Assembly: GCF_900115165.1 (NCBI RefSeq)
Contig: NZ_FOVP01000002.1
Location: forward strand, 124,001-188,000
Length of the DNA: 64,000 nucleotides
From: Roseovarius lutimaris
GTDB taxonomy: Bacteria; Pseudomonadota; Alphaproteobacteria; Rhodobacterales; Rhodobacteraceae
Direction: 5' to 3'
Below are positions 56,401-64,000 of this stretch, piece after piece (position 1 is the first letter of the stretch; every line of letters begins with the position of its first letter). The translations under genes and the position numbers were made by a program. Below the pieces are notes generated by a model. It saw nothing but the letters and a program-made list of their open reading frames with translations. It was not told the origin of the DNA and did not search any database.

Positions 56401-56711
56401 TGTGGTATCTGGGCGTCCAGATCGCGCGATACATAGACTGGTGCGATGATATGCAGCCTCGCCTGCCTCGGTGGGTGGGTTTCGCTGTTTTCGTTTTAGG
56501 CAGTCTGGCCCTAAATGTTTTAATTTTTGTATTACCTGAACCATTTGGCGCCATCCTCTTGATCTTATCAATTTTTACAATTGTGCCAGCTGTGTTGTTT
56601 TTCTTCAGATCACATAGCCGCTATTGGAAACGCAAAGACGAACAGAAACACGACGCCCTTGCGCGCACTATGAACGTAAAAAAGATGGTCAAGCGCGGAG
56701 TCAGGAAATAG
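56400..56711 (+). CDS. 103-residue putative membrane protein downstream of pheS
   Basis: The ATG overlaps the pheS TAA by one base, favouring coupled translation. Two hydrophobic helices (VGFAVFVLGSLALNVLIFVL and AILLILSIFTIVPAVLFFF) are followed by a basic tail (KKMVKRGVRK). No family was recognised. Base use is clearly more AT-rich than the neighbours (runs such as TTTTAATTTTTG), which may mean recent acquisition. Confidence 0.6.
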   Translation: MWYLGVQIARYIDWCDDMQPRLPRWVGFAVFVLGSLALNVLIFVLPEPFGAILLILSIFTIVPAVLFFFRSHSRYWKRKDEQKHDALARTMNVKKMVKRGVRK

Positions 56712-57014
56712 GGCTTGTTATAAAGGCACCTACCCTACGGATTTGACCACCTGGATTGCACCGCTTACCATGGCCTGAAATCCCGGATCGACAGGGGCTT
56801 TGCCGCCGCCTAAGGTGACCGGGAAAAGGAGCAGTCCATGGCGCTTTTGCAAATGATCTATGCCTCGGAACCGCTTTGCTTTGGCGCGGCGGTGCGCGAT
56901 CAAGCGGAGCGCTCAGGCGGGGGCCATCACCTTGGGCAATTCGTTATCGCCCTGAATCAAGTTCATAAACCAGATAAACCCCGCTAGGCTCGCCTTGAGA
57001 AAGGGAGGGTGAGG
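56712..57014. other. gap between the small membrane protein and the P1-peptidase unit
   Basis: About 300 bases. It contains one short ORF with a good ribosome site (56838-56987, listed separately) and then the GGGAGG site of the 14-codon ORF. Nothing else was recognised. pheT, often close to pheS, is absent. Confidence 0.5.
56838..56987 (+). pseudogene. 49-codon ORF resembling the N-terminus of a BLUF protein
   Basis: A strong ribosome site (AAAGGAG, 6 nt) precedes MALLQMIYASEPLCFGAAV, which resembles the first strand and helix of Rhodobacterales BLUF blue-light sensors (pattern LxQxIYxSxPFGFDxA). The likeness ends after about 18 residues, and the frame then runs into unrelated sequence and a stop. 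It may be the stub of a deleted BLUF gene or a chance small ORF. Confidence 0.25.
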
Positions 57015-57059
57015 ATGACCGGGTTGAATTGGGCGGTGACTTCGGCGCGCGCGTTGTGA
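57015..57059 (+). CDS. 14-codon upstream ORF coupled to the P1 peptidase
   Basis: ATG at 57015 follows a strong GGGAGG site. The 14 codons (MTGLNWAVTSARAL) end in TGA whose last base is the A of the peptidase ATG (TGATG). The peptidase start has no ribosome site of its own, so this ORF may deliver ribosomes to it. It is not rich in any one amino acid, so classic attenuation is unlikely. Confidence 0.4.
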   Translation: MTGLNWAVTSARAL

Positions 57060-58048
57060 TGCGTCGCGGCGCGCTAAACCTTATCACCGATGTGCCGGGG
57101 CTTGTGGTTGGCAATGCCGAGGATGCGCAGGTCAGGACCGGAGTCACGGTGATGCTGGGCGATGCGCCCTTTACCGCCGGGGTGCATGTGATGGGTGGCG
57201 CGCCCGGCACAAGAGAAACCGATTTGCTGGCCCCCGACAAGACGGTGGAACAGGTCGATGCGCTGGTGCTGTCGGGCGGGTCGGCCTTTGGGCTTGATGC
57301 GGCGTCGGGCGTGGCGGACGGGTTGCGCGCCAAGGGGCGCGGCTTTGCGGTTGGGGATATTCGTGTGCCGATCGTGCCGGGGGCGATTCTGTTTGATCTG
57401 CTCAATGGCGGCGCCAAGGATTGGGTCGATAACCCCTATAAGGCGCTTGGCATGCAGGCCCTTGGCAATGCCGCCACGCGGTTCGAGATCGGGAGCTTTG
57501 GGGCCGGCACCGGTGCCACCACGGCGACGCTGAAAGGCGGGCTTGGCTCGGCCTCGGTTGTGTTGCCATCTGGGGCCACCGTGGGCGCGTTGGTGGCGGT
57601 CAATGCGCTTGGCTCGGCCACGGTTGGCGATGGGCCGCAGTTCTGGGCCGCGCCGTTCGAGATGGACGACGAGTTTGGCGGTCTTGGCGTGGCCCACTCC
57701 TATCCCGGTGCGGCGTTACCGCAAACCAAGCTGTCGCAACACGCCAATACCACCATCGGCATCGTGGCCACCGATGCCGCGCTGACACAGGCGCAATGCA
57801 CCCGCCTTGCCACCGCCGCGCATGACGGGTTTGCGCGCGCCCTGGTGCCGTCGCACACGCCGATGGACGGTGACCTTATCTTTGCCGCCTCGACGGGTGC
57901 GCGGGCGATTGCCGATCCGATTGCCGAGACGCTGTTGCTGGGGCATGCGGCGGCCACCGCCATGGCGCGCGCGATTGCCCGCGCGATTTATGCCGCAAAG
58001 CCCGCGCCGGGCGATGTCTTGCCCTGTTGGCAGGCGCAATTCGGCTAG
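57059..58048 (+). CDS. P1-family (DmpA/NylC-type) peptidase
   Basis: 329 residues. RRGALNLITDVPGLVVGNAED, VLSGGSAFGLDAASGV and the C-terminal SHTPMDGDLIFAASTG are the hallmarks of this self-processing N-terminal-nucleophile family. Relatives are beta-aminopeptidases or 6-aminohexanoate oligomer hydrolases; the substrate is unknown. The ATG is chosen because it matches family starts and overlaps the stop of the upstream ORF; a TTG 30 bases upstream has no ribosome site. Confidence 0.85.
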   Translation: MRRGALNLITDVPGLVVGNAEDAQVRTGVTVMLGDAPFTAGVHVMGGAPGTRETDLLAPDKTVEQVDALVLSGGSAFGLDAASGVADGLRAKGRGFAVGDIRVPIVPGAILFDLLNGGAKDWVDNPYKALGMQALGNAATRFEIGSFGAGTGATTATLKGGLGSASVVLPSGATVGALVAVNALGSATVGDGPQFWAAPFEMDDEFGGLGVAHSYPGAALPQTKLSQHANTTIGIVATDAALTQAQCTRLATAAHDGFARALVPSHTPMDGDLIFAASTGARAIADPIAETLLLGHAAATAMARAIARAIYAAKPAPGDVLPCWQAQFG

Positions 58049-58192
58049 GGCGGGATTCTTTTAACGCGGGACTTGCAGACTCGGGACAAGGGGCGTATAT
58101 GGCTTTCAACAGCGGCGCTCTCGGGTCCACTCCGAAAGCCCACCGGATTAATTTCGACGGGCCGCGCGCCCGTTTTTTTGTGCTTGGACGAT

Positions 58193-58768
58193 ATGACAAA
58201 CGACCTGATTGCCAAAGCTGCGATTGACCGCCGGATGGCGGAGATCATCACCCCCGTGATCGAGGATCTGGGGTATGAGTTGGTGCGCGTCCGGTTGATG
58301 GGCGGCAAGACCCATACCCTTCAGATCATGGCAGAGCGCCCGGCGGGCGGCATTGAGGTGGATGATTGCGCCAAGATAAGCACCGCCGTCAGTGCGGTTC
58401 TGGATGTCGAAGATCCGATCACCGAACAATATACGCTTGAGGTCTCAAGCCCCGGTATCGACCGGCCGCTGACCCGGCTCAAGGATTTCGAGGCGTTTGA
58501 GGGCTATGAGGCCAAGATCGAGACATCCGAGATGATCGACGGGCGCAAGCGCTTCAAGGGCATGCTTGCCGGTGTCGAGAACAACGAGGTTCTGATCAAC
58601 GTCGAAGAAGGCACCATCGGGCTTGAGTTCGATTGGCTGGCCGATGCCAAGCTTGTGCTGACCGACGAATTGATCAAGGAAATGCTGCGTCAACGCAAGG
58701 CGGCGGGCGTGATCAACGAAGACGAATTTGACGAGATCGAAACCGAAACCGGTTCTGAGGAGGACTAA
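58193..58768 (+). CDS. rimP: ribosome maturation factor RimP
   Basis: 191 residues from [45 protein letters not shown] and the C-terminal SH3-like region fit RimP. It assists 30S subunit maturation. First gene of the rimP-nusA-ylxR-infB operon; nusA starts 4 nt later. The acidic tail ([12 protein letters not shown]) is longer than in E. coli. Confidence 0.95.
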   Translation: MTNDLIAKAAIDRRMAEIITPVIEDLGYELVRVRLMGGKTHTLQIMAERPAGGIEVDDCAKISTAVSAVLDVEDPITEQYTLEVSSPGIDRPLTRLKDFEAFEGYEAKIETSEMIDGRKRFKGMLAGVENNEVLINVEEGTIGLEFDWLADAKLVLTDELIKEMLRQRKAAGVINEDEFDEIETETGSEED

Positions 58769-58772
58769 GACC

Positions 58773-60386
58773 ATGGCAATCACCTCTGCCAACCAGCTTG
58801 AGCTGTTGCAAACCGCCGAGGCCGTGGCCCGCGAAAAGATGATTGATCCCGAACTGGTGGTCGAAGCGATGGAAGAATCCCTGTCGCGCGCCGCCAAGAG
58901 CCGTTATGGCAGCGAGATGGACATTCGCGTTGCGATCGACCGCAAGACCGGTCGCGCGACCTTTACCCGCGTGCGCACCGTGGTCGAGGATGACGCGGTT
59001 GAAAACTATCAGGCGGAAATGACCGTCGAACAGGCCAAGCAATACATGGATGACCCGAAGGTTGGCGACACCTTTACCGAAGAGGTTCCGCCGGTCGAAA
59101 TGGGCCGTATCGCCGCCCAAAGCGCCAAACAGGTGATCCTGCAAAAAGTACGTGAAGCCGAGCGTGATCGTCAGTTCGAAGAATTCCAGGATCGCATCGG
59201 CACGATCATCAATGGTCAGGTCAAGCGCGAGGAATACGGCAATGTCATCGTCGATGTCGGTCGTGGTGAGGCGATCCTGCGTCGCAACGAAAAGATCGGT
59301 CGCGAGGCCTATCGCCCGAATGATCGCATTCGGTGCTACATCAAGGATGTGCGCCGCGAACAGCGCGGGCCGCAGATTTTCCTGAGCCGAACCGATCCGC
59401 AGTTCATGGCCGAGCTGTTCAAGATGGAAGTGCCGGAAATCTATGACGGCATCATCGAGATCAAGGCCGTTGCCCGTGATCCGGGCAGCCGCGCCAAGAT
59501 TGCCGTGATTTCCTATGACGGCTCGATTGACCCCGTCGGCGCCTGCGTCGGTATGCGCGGCAGCCGGGTTCAGGCCGTCGTCAACGAGCTTCAGGGCGAA
59601 AAGATCGACATCATCCCGTGGAATGAGGATCAGCCGACCTTCCTTGTGAACGCCCTTCAGCCCGCCGAAGTCACCAAGGTGGTTCTGGATGAAGAGGCCG
59701 AGAGGATCGAGGTTGTTGTGCCCGAAGAGCAGCTTTCGCTGGCGATTGGCCGTCGTGGCCAGAACGTGCGTCTGGCAAGCCAGCTGACCGGGCTTGATAT
59801 CGACATCATGACCGAGGCCCAGGACAGCGAGCGCCGTCAGAAGGAATTCGAAGAGCGGACCGGCTTGTTCATGGAGAACCTTGATCTAGACGAATTCTTT
59901 GCCCAGCTTCTGGTCTCCGAGGGCTTTACCAACCTTGAAGAGGTCGCCTATGTCGATCTGGATGAGCTTCTGGTCATCGACGGCGTTGACGAAGACACCG
60001 CCGGCGAATTGCAGGCCCGGGCCCGCGATGTGATCGAAGGTCAGGCCAAGGCCGCCCTTGAAAAAGCCCGCGAGCTTGGCGTCGAGGACAGCCTTATTGA
60101 ATTTGAGGGGCTGACACCCCAGATGGTTCAGGCATTGGCCGAGGATGATGTGAAATCGCTGGAAGATTTCGCAACCTGCGCCGATTGGGAGCTGGCCGGC
60201 GGCTGGACCACGGTCAATGGCGAGCGTGTCAAGGACGAAGGCGTTCTGGAGAAATTTGACGTCTCACTGGAAGAGGCGCAGAATATGGTGATGACTGCCC
60301 GGATCATGCTGGGCTGGGTTGACCCCGACGAACTCGAGCCTCAGACGGATGATTCCGACGCCGACGACGAGGAGGTCGAGGCCTGA
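58773..60386 (+). CDS. nusA: transcription termination/antitermination factor NusA
   Basis: 537 residues from the ATG with GAGGAG ahead. The N-terminal RNA-polymerase-binding domain is followed by S1 (about 135-200; [20 protein letters not shown]), then KH1 and KH2 ([33 protein letters not shown]). Two C-terminal helix-hairpin-helix repeats and an acidic tail follow. It modulates pausing and termination. Confidence 0.97.
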   Translation: MAITSANQLELLQTAEAVAREKMIDPELVVEAMEESLSRAAKSRYGSEMDIRVAIDRKTGRATFTRVRTVVEDDAVENYQAEMTVEQAKQYMDDPKVGDTFTEEVPPVEMGRIAAQSAKQVILQKVREAERDRQFEEFQDRIGTIINGQVKREEYGNVIVDVGRGEAILRRNEKIGREAYRPNDRIRCYIKDVRREQRGPQIFLSRTDPQFMAELFKMEVPEIYDGIIEIKAVARDPGSRAKIAVISYDGSIDPVGACVGMRGSRVQAVVNELQGEKIDIIPWNEDQPTFLVNALQPAEVTKVVLDEEAERIEVVVPEEQLSLAIGRRGQNVRLASQLTGLDIDIMTEAQDSERRQKEFEERTGLFMENLDLDEFFAQLLVSEGFTNLEEVAYVDLDELLVIDGVDEDTAGELQARARDVIEGQAKAALEKARELGVEDSLIEFEGLTPQMVQALAEDDVKSLEDFATCADWELAGGWTTVNGERVKDEGVLEKFDVSLEEAQNMVMTARIMLGWVDPDELEPQTDDSDADDEEVEA

Positions 60387-60409
60387 TTTTTCAGGCCTCG
60401 GGGGCAGAC

Positions 60410-61033
60410 ATGGGGCGCGCAGGGCAACCCAAAGACCGGACGGATGGTCCAGACCGCAAGTGCATCGTCACAGGCGAGGTGCAGCCAAAACACGGGCTGA
60501 TCCGCTTTGCCGTTGGGCCAGAGGGCCAGATTGCCCCGGACCTGATGGAAAAGCTGCCGGGGCGCGGCATCTGGGTCTCTGCGGATCGCGCGGCGCTGGA
60601 CAAGGCGGCGGCAAAGGGGCTTTTTGCCCGCGCCGCCAAGCAGCCGGTTCAGGTGCCCGAAGGCCTTAGTGATCTGGTTGAGGCACTTTTGGCAAAGCGG
60701 GTGGTCAACCTGATCAGCCTTGCCCGAAAGGGCGGTCGCGCCGTGTCGGGGTATGAGAAGGTCAAGATCATGCTGGGCAAGGAAGAGGCCCGCGTTCTCA
60801 TTCAGGCCAGCGATGGGTCCGAACGGGGAAAATCAAAGCTGAGCACGCCGCAGGGCGGCTCATTCATAGGGTGGTTGACGGCGAATGAGCTGGGCCAGGC
60901 CTTTGGGCGACAAACCACAATCCATGCGGCACTGGGTGCTGGAGGTTTGTTGCAACCTGTTGTAGAGGAGGCGGCAAGACTGAAAGGTCTGCGCGTTTCG
61001 GACGGCGAGACAGCGCGCCGGAAAGGAAAGTAG
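60410..61033 (+). CDS. ylxR: YlxR-family RNA-binding protein with L7Ae-like domain
   Basis: 207 residues. The N-terminal DUF448/YlxR domain (RKCIVTGE, GRGIWVSADRAALDKA) is joined to an L7Ae/L30e-like RNA-binding domain (LISLARKGGRAVSGYEKV). This fused form is usual in Alphaproteobacteria, between nusA and infB. Its role in translation or RNA handling is not defined. Confidence 0.9.
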   Translation: MGRAGQPKDRTDGPDRKCIVTGEVQPKHGLIRFAVGPEGQIAPDLMEKLPGRGIWVSADRAALDKAAAKGLFARAAKQPVQVPEGLSDLVEALLAKRVVNLISLARKGGRAVSGYEKVKIMLGKEEARVLIQASDGSERGKSKLSTPQGGSFIGWLTANELGQAFGRQTTIHAALGAGGLLQPVVEEAARLKGLRVSDGETARRKGK

Positions 61034-61039
61034 AGCACT

Positions 61040-63547
61040 ATGAGCGACAACGACGGAAAGAAACCTTTGGGTGTGCGTGGCGGCGGTTCCCGGCCGGGGA
61101 ACGTGAAGCAGAGCTTCAGCCATGGCAGGACCAAGAACGTCGTGGTGGAAACCAAACGCAAGCGCGTCGTGGTGCCCAAGCCGGGCGCGGGAACGACGGC
61201 TGCGACTGGTGGTGCGGGACGGCCATCTGGTGCGGCAAGCTCTGCCAAGCGCCCGGCAGGGATTTCGGATGCCGAAATGGACCGCCGGATGAAGGCACTG
61301 GCCGCCGCCAAGGCGCGCGAGTCGCAAGAGGCCGCTGAACGCGAAGCCAAGGAAAAGGCCCGCGAAGAAGAGCGCATGCGCCGCCGCGAAGAAGCGGATG
61401 CCAAGGAACGCGAACAGCGCGAAGCCGAAGAAAAAGCCCGCGCCAAGGCCGAAGCAGACGAGCGCAAGAAGCGCGAATCAGAGCAGGCCGCGATCAAGGC
61501 CGCCGCTGCCGCGGCAGAGCCTGACGCTGTGCCCGATGCTGCTGTGCGGTCGACGCCGAACAAATCGGTACCCGCGCCGCGCAACAAGGAACCCGAGCGC
61601 GAACAGCCCGCCCGCCGCAACAAGGGCCGTGGCGGCGATGACAATCGTCGTTCAGGCAAGCTGACCCTCAATCAGGCGCTTTCGGGCGGTGAGGGCGGTC
61701 GCCAGAAATCCATGGCCGCGATGAAGCGCAAGCAGGAACGCGCGCGGCAAAAAGCGATGGGTGCCAATGTTGAGCGTGAAAAGATTGTGCGTGATGTCCA
61801 GCTTCCGGAAGCGATTGTCGTTTCCGAGCTTGCCAACCGCATGGCCGAACGCGTTGGCGATGTTGTCAAAGCTCTCATGCAAAACGATCTTATGGTGTCG
61901 CAGAATGAAACGATTGATGCCGATACCGCCGAGCTGATCATCGAAGAATTCGGCCACCGTGTGGTGCGGGTCTCGGATGCGGATGTGGAAGATGTCATCG
62001 CGCAGATCGAAGACGATCCCAAGGATCTTGAACCGCGCGCGCCGGTGATCACCATCATGGGCCACGTTGACCACGGCAAAACCTCGCTTCTGGATGCGAT
62101 CCGCAACGCCAAGGTCGTTGCGGGCGAGGCCGGCGGCATTACCCAGCATATCGGCGCCTATCAGGTGACAACCGAAAGCGGTGCGTTGCTGACCTTCCTT
62201 GATACGCCCGGCCACGCGGCCTTTACCAGCATGCGTTCGCGCGGGGCTCAGGTGACCGATATCGTGGTTCTCGTGGTGGCGGCGGATGATGCCGTGATGC
62301 CCCAGACGATCGAGGCGATCAACCACGCCAAGGCGGCACAGGTGCCGATGATCGTGGCGATCAACAAGGTCGACAAGCCCGATGCAAACCCCGACAAGGT
62401 GCGCACCGATCTTCTGCAGCACGAAGTCATCGTCGAGGCGATGTCTGGTGACGTGCAGGATGTCGAAGTCTCTGCCGTAACAGGGCAGGGTCTTGATGAG
62501 TTGCTTGAGGCGATTGCGCTTCAGGCCGAGCTTCTGGAGCTTAAGGTGAACCCGAATCGGGCCGCCGAAGGCGCGGTGATCGAGGCACAGCTTGACGTGG
62601 GCCGTGGCCCTGTGGCGACCGTTCTTGTCAAGAAGGGCACCTTGCGCCTCGCCGATATCTTTGTTGTCGGCCAGCAATACGGCAAGGTCCGCGCGCTGAT
62701 CAATGACCGGGGCGAGCGTGTCAAAGAGGCGGGGCCATCGACGCCGGTCGAGGTGCTTGGCCTGAATGGCACACCCGAGGCGGGCGATGTTCTGAACGTG
62801 GTCGATACCGAGGCGCAGGCGCGCGAAATTGCGGAATACCGCGAAAGCGCCGCCAAAGAGAAACGCGCCGCTGCCGGGGCCGGCACCTCGCTGGAACAGC
62901 TTCTGGCGAAGGCCAAGCAGGACGAGAACGTCAAGGAAATGCCGATTGTCGTGAAAACCGACGTTCAGGGCTCTGCCGAGGCAATCGTTCAGGCGATGGA
63001 AAAGATCGGCAACGACGAGGTCCGCGTGCGGGTGCTGCATTCGGGGGTTGGTGCGATCACCGAATCCGATATCGGCCTTGCCGAGGCATCGGGCGCGCCG
63101 GTCTTTGGCTTTAACGTGCGTGCCAATGCGCCCGCGCGTAACAGCGCCAACCAAAAGGGTGTCGAAATCCGCTATTACAGCGTGATTTACGATCTTGTCG
63201 ATGACGTGAAAGCCGCGGCTTCGGGCCTTTTGGGTGCGGAAATTCGCGAGAAATTCATCGGCTATGCCAAGATCAAAGAGGTCTTCAAGGTCACCGGCGT
63301 TGGCAAGGTTGCCGGCTGTCTTGTCACCGAAGGCGTGGCGCGCCGCTCTGCCGGTGTGCGCCTTTTGCGCGACGATGTCGTGATCCACGAAGGCACGCTG
63401 AAAACCCTCAAGCGCTTCAAGGATGAAGTGCCCGAGGTTCAGTCGGGTCAGGAATGCGGGATGGCGTTCGAGAATTACGACGATATCCGCCCCAACGACG
63501 TGATCGAGATTTTCGAACGCGAAGAAGTTGTGCGCACGCTGGCCTGA
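61040..63547 (+). CDS. infB: translation initiation factor IF-2
   Basis: 835 residues. A long Lys/Glu/Arg/Ala-rich N-terminal region (about 80-190, probably helical) precedes the IF2_N domain. The G domain from about residue 335 has [21 protein letters not shown] and [10 protein letters not shown]. Domains II-IV complete the protein. It brings initiator tRNA to the 30S subunit. AGGAA lies before the ATG. A strong terminator follows. Confidence 0.98.
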   Translation: MSDNDGKKPLGVRGGGSRPGNVKQSFSHGRTKNVVVETKRKRVVVPKPGAGTTAATGGAGRPSGAASSAKRPAGISDAEMDRRMKALAAAKARESQEAAEREAKEKAREEERMRRREEADAKEREQREAEEKARAKAEADERKKRESEQAAIKAAAAAAEPDAVPDAAVRSTPNKSVPAPRNKEPEREQPARRNKGRGGDDNRRSGKLTLNQALSGGEGGRQKSMAAMKRKQERARQKAMGANVEREKIVRDVQLPEAIVVSELANRMAERVGDVVKALMQNDLMVSQNETIDADTAELIIEEFGHRVVRVSDADVEDVIAQIEDDPKDLEPRAPVITIMGHVDHGKTSLLDAIRNAKVVAGEAGGITQHIGAYQVTTESGALLTFLDTPGHAAFTSMRSRGAQVTDIVVLVVAADDAVMPQTIEAINHAKAAQVPMIVAINKVDKPDANPDKVRTDLLQHEVIVEAMSGDVQDVEVSAVTGQGLDELLEAIALQAELLELKVNPNRAAEGAVIEAQLDVGRGPVATVLVKKGTLRLADIFVVGQQYGKVRALINDRGERVKEAGPSTPVEVLGLNGTPEAGDVLNVVDTEAQAREIAEYRESAAKEKRAAAGAGTSLEQLLAKAKQDENVKEMPIVVKTDVQGSAEAIVQAMEKIGNDEVRVRVLHSGVGAITESDIGLAEASGAPVFGFNVRANAPARNSANQKGVEIRYYSVIYDLVDDVKAAASGLLGAEIREKFIGYAKIKEVFKVTGVGKVAGCLVTEGVARRSAGVRLLRDDVVIHEGTLKTLKRFKDEVPEVQSGQECGMAFENYDDIRPNDVIEIFEREEVVRTLA

Positions 63548-63570
63548 TCGCTTGCGCAAGATCAAAGTAA

Positions 63571-63598
63571 AAGGGCAGTCGAGAAGGCTGCCCTTTTT
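63571..63598 (+). terminator. terminator of the rimP-infB operon
   Basis: The 8-bp stem AAGGGCAG / CTGCCCTT with a 9-base loop runs into TTTTT. It sits 24 bases after infB, before the convergent ureG. Confidence 0.85.
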
Positions 63599-63648
63599 GT
63601 TTTCGTGCCCCGGCAAATGAGGGATAGGTCGAAATCTGCGCCACCGCC

Positions 63649-64000
63649 TCACGTGGGCGGAGCCAACCCGACAAGGCCGCTCGTGTCCCCCAGATGTTCC
63701 AGAACCTCTTGCAGCCCGCTGCCTGTGTTCAGCGCACAAAACACCGTGGGTCGTGTCGGACGCATTCTTGCGCTATCGCGTTGCATCACGTCAAGCGAGG
63801 CACCGACATGCGGTGCAAGGTCGGTTTTATTGACGATCAGGATGTCGGATTTCGTGATCGCAGGCCCCCCTTTGCGCGGGATTTCCTCGCCTGCGGCAAC
63901 GTCGATGACGTAGAGCGTTATGTCGGCAAGTTCCGGGCTGAAGGTTGCCGAGAGGTTGTCGCCACCGCTTTCGATCAGTACGATTTCAACCTCGGGATGG
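63649..64000 (-). CDS. ureG: urease accessory GTPase UreG, C-terminal part (5' end outside window)
   Basis: 117 codons are visible before the stop at 63649-63651. The segments [37 protein letters not shown] (positions about 63880-63980), [19 protein letters not shown] and [10 protein letters not shown] are unmistakable for UreG, with the NKTD guanine-specificity motif intact. UreG hydrolyses GTP to deliver nickel into urease with UreF, UreD and UreE. The rest of a urease cluster is expected beyond the window edge. The gene converges with infB. Confidence 0.93.
   Translation of the reverse strand, partial: HPEVEIVLIESGGDNLSATFSPELADITLYVIDVAAGEEIPRKGGPAITKSDILIVNKTDLAPHVGASLDVMQRDSARMRPTRPTVFCALNTGSGLQEVLEHLGDTSGLVGLAPPT

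Noticed and set aside
61652-63739. Open frame of nearly 700 codons antisense to infB
   Set aside because: Fully covered by infB, crosses its terminator, has no ribosome site and shows His/Arg-rich shadow composition.

Overview
The window looks like chromosomal DNA of a marine alphaproteobacterium of the Rhodobacteraceae (Roseobacter group). The reasons are the GC-rich codon use, the gene order dnaA-dnaN-recF-gyrB, the rimP-nusA-ylxR-infB operon, a heterotetrameric sarcosine oxidase operon, and a bacterial voltage-gated sodium channel with a TLESWSM pore as in Ruegeria/Silicibacter. No rRNA, tRNA, CRISPR array, prophage or insertion sequence was seen. The species is not determined.

Layout. 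1-4.6 kb: the end of a 5-oxoprolinase operon (pxpC partial, pxpA), then a QseBC/PmrAB-like two-component system facing a Tat-exported L,D-transpeptidase; the gap between them holds a CTTAAG-N5-CTTAAG box. 4.8-12.3 kb: a PAN/Apple-alpha-2-macroglobulin gene overlapping pbpC. 12.4-19.3 kb: an HD hydrolase, a glycosyltransferase, galE, galU, kdsB, cysQ, an orphan ABC-2 permease and an AlkB-type dioxygenase, a set biased to surface polysaccharide supply. 19.4-23.5 kb: dnaK-dnaJ and radC. 23.5-31.6 kb: an OmpA/substrate-binding chimera, an unknown exported protein, secA, a parvulin, argJ and mutT.

31.6-35.2 kb is an accessory-looking metal-handling module. A CsoR/RcnR/InrS-type repressor and an NreB-like exporter with a His-rich tail are divergent from a His-rich exported protein, a HupE/UreJ-like membrane protein and a membrane-anchored partner. 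A palindromic operator candidate lies between the two arms, and a repeated-element-like palindrome lies at the gyrB edge.

35.3-43 kb holds the replication genes gyrB, recF, dnaN and dnaA (all on the minus strand) and rpsT, with a VOC protein and a tiny membrane protein between gyrB and recF. 43-46 kb: a sulfotransferase and a GT14 glycosyltransferase with an extra C-terminal domain. Then come a HIT protein and the sodium channel. 47-54.2 kb: soxBDAG between two GlxA/AraC-type regulators; its SoxD has lost the usual cysteines. 54.4-58 kb: a desaturase, pheS without pheT, a small membrane protein, a possible BLUF remnant and a P1-family peptidase preceded by a coupled 14-codon ORF. 58.2-63.6 kb: rimP-nusA-ylxR-infB, ending at a clear terminator. 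The window closes in the 3' part of ureG on the opposite strand.

All assignments come from reading the sequence and its translations by eye; no database search was run.
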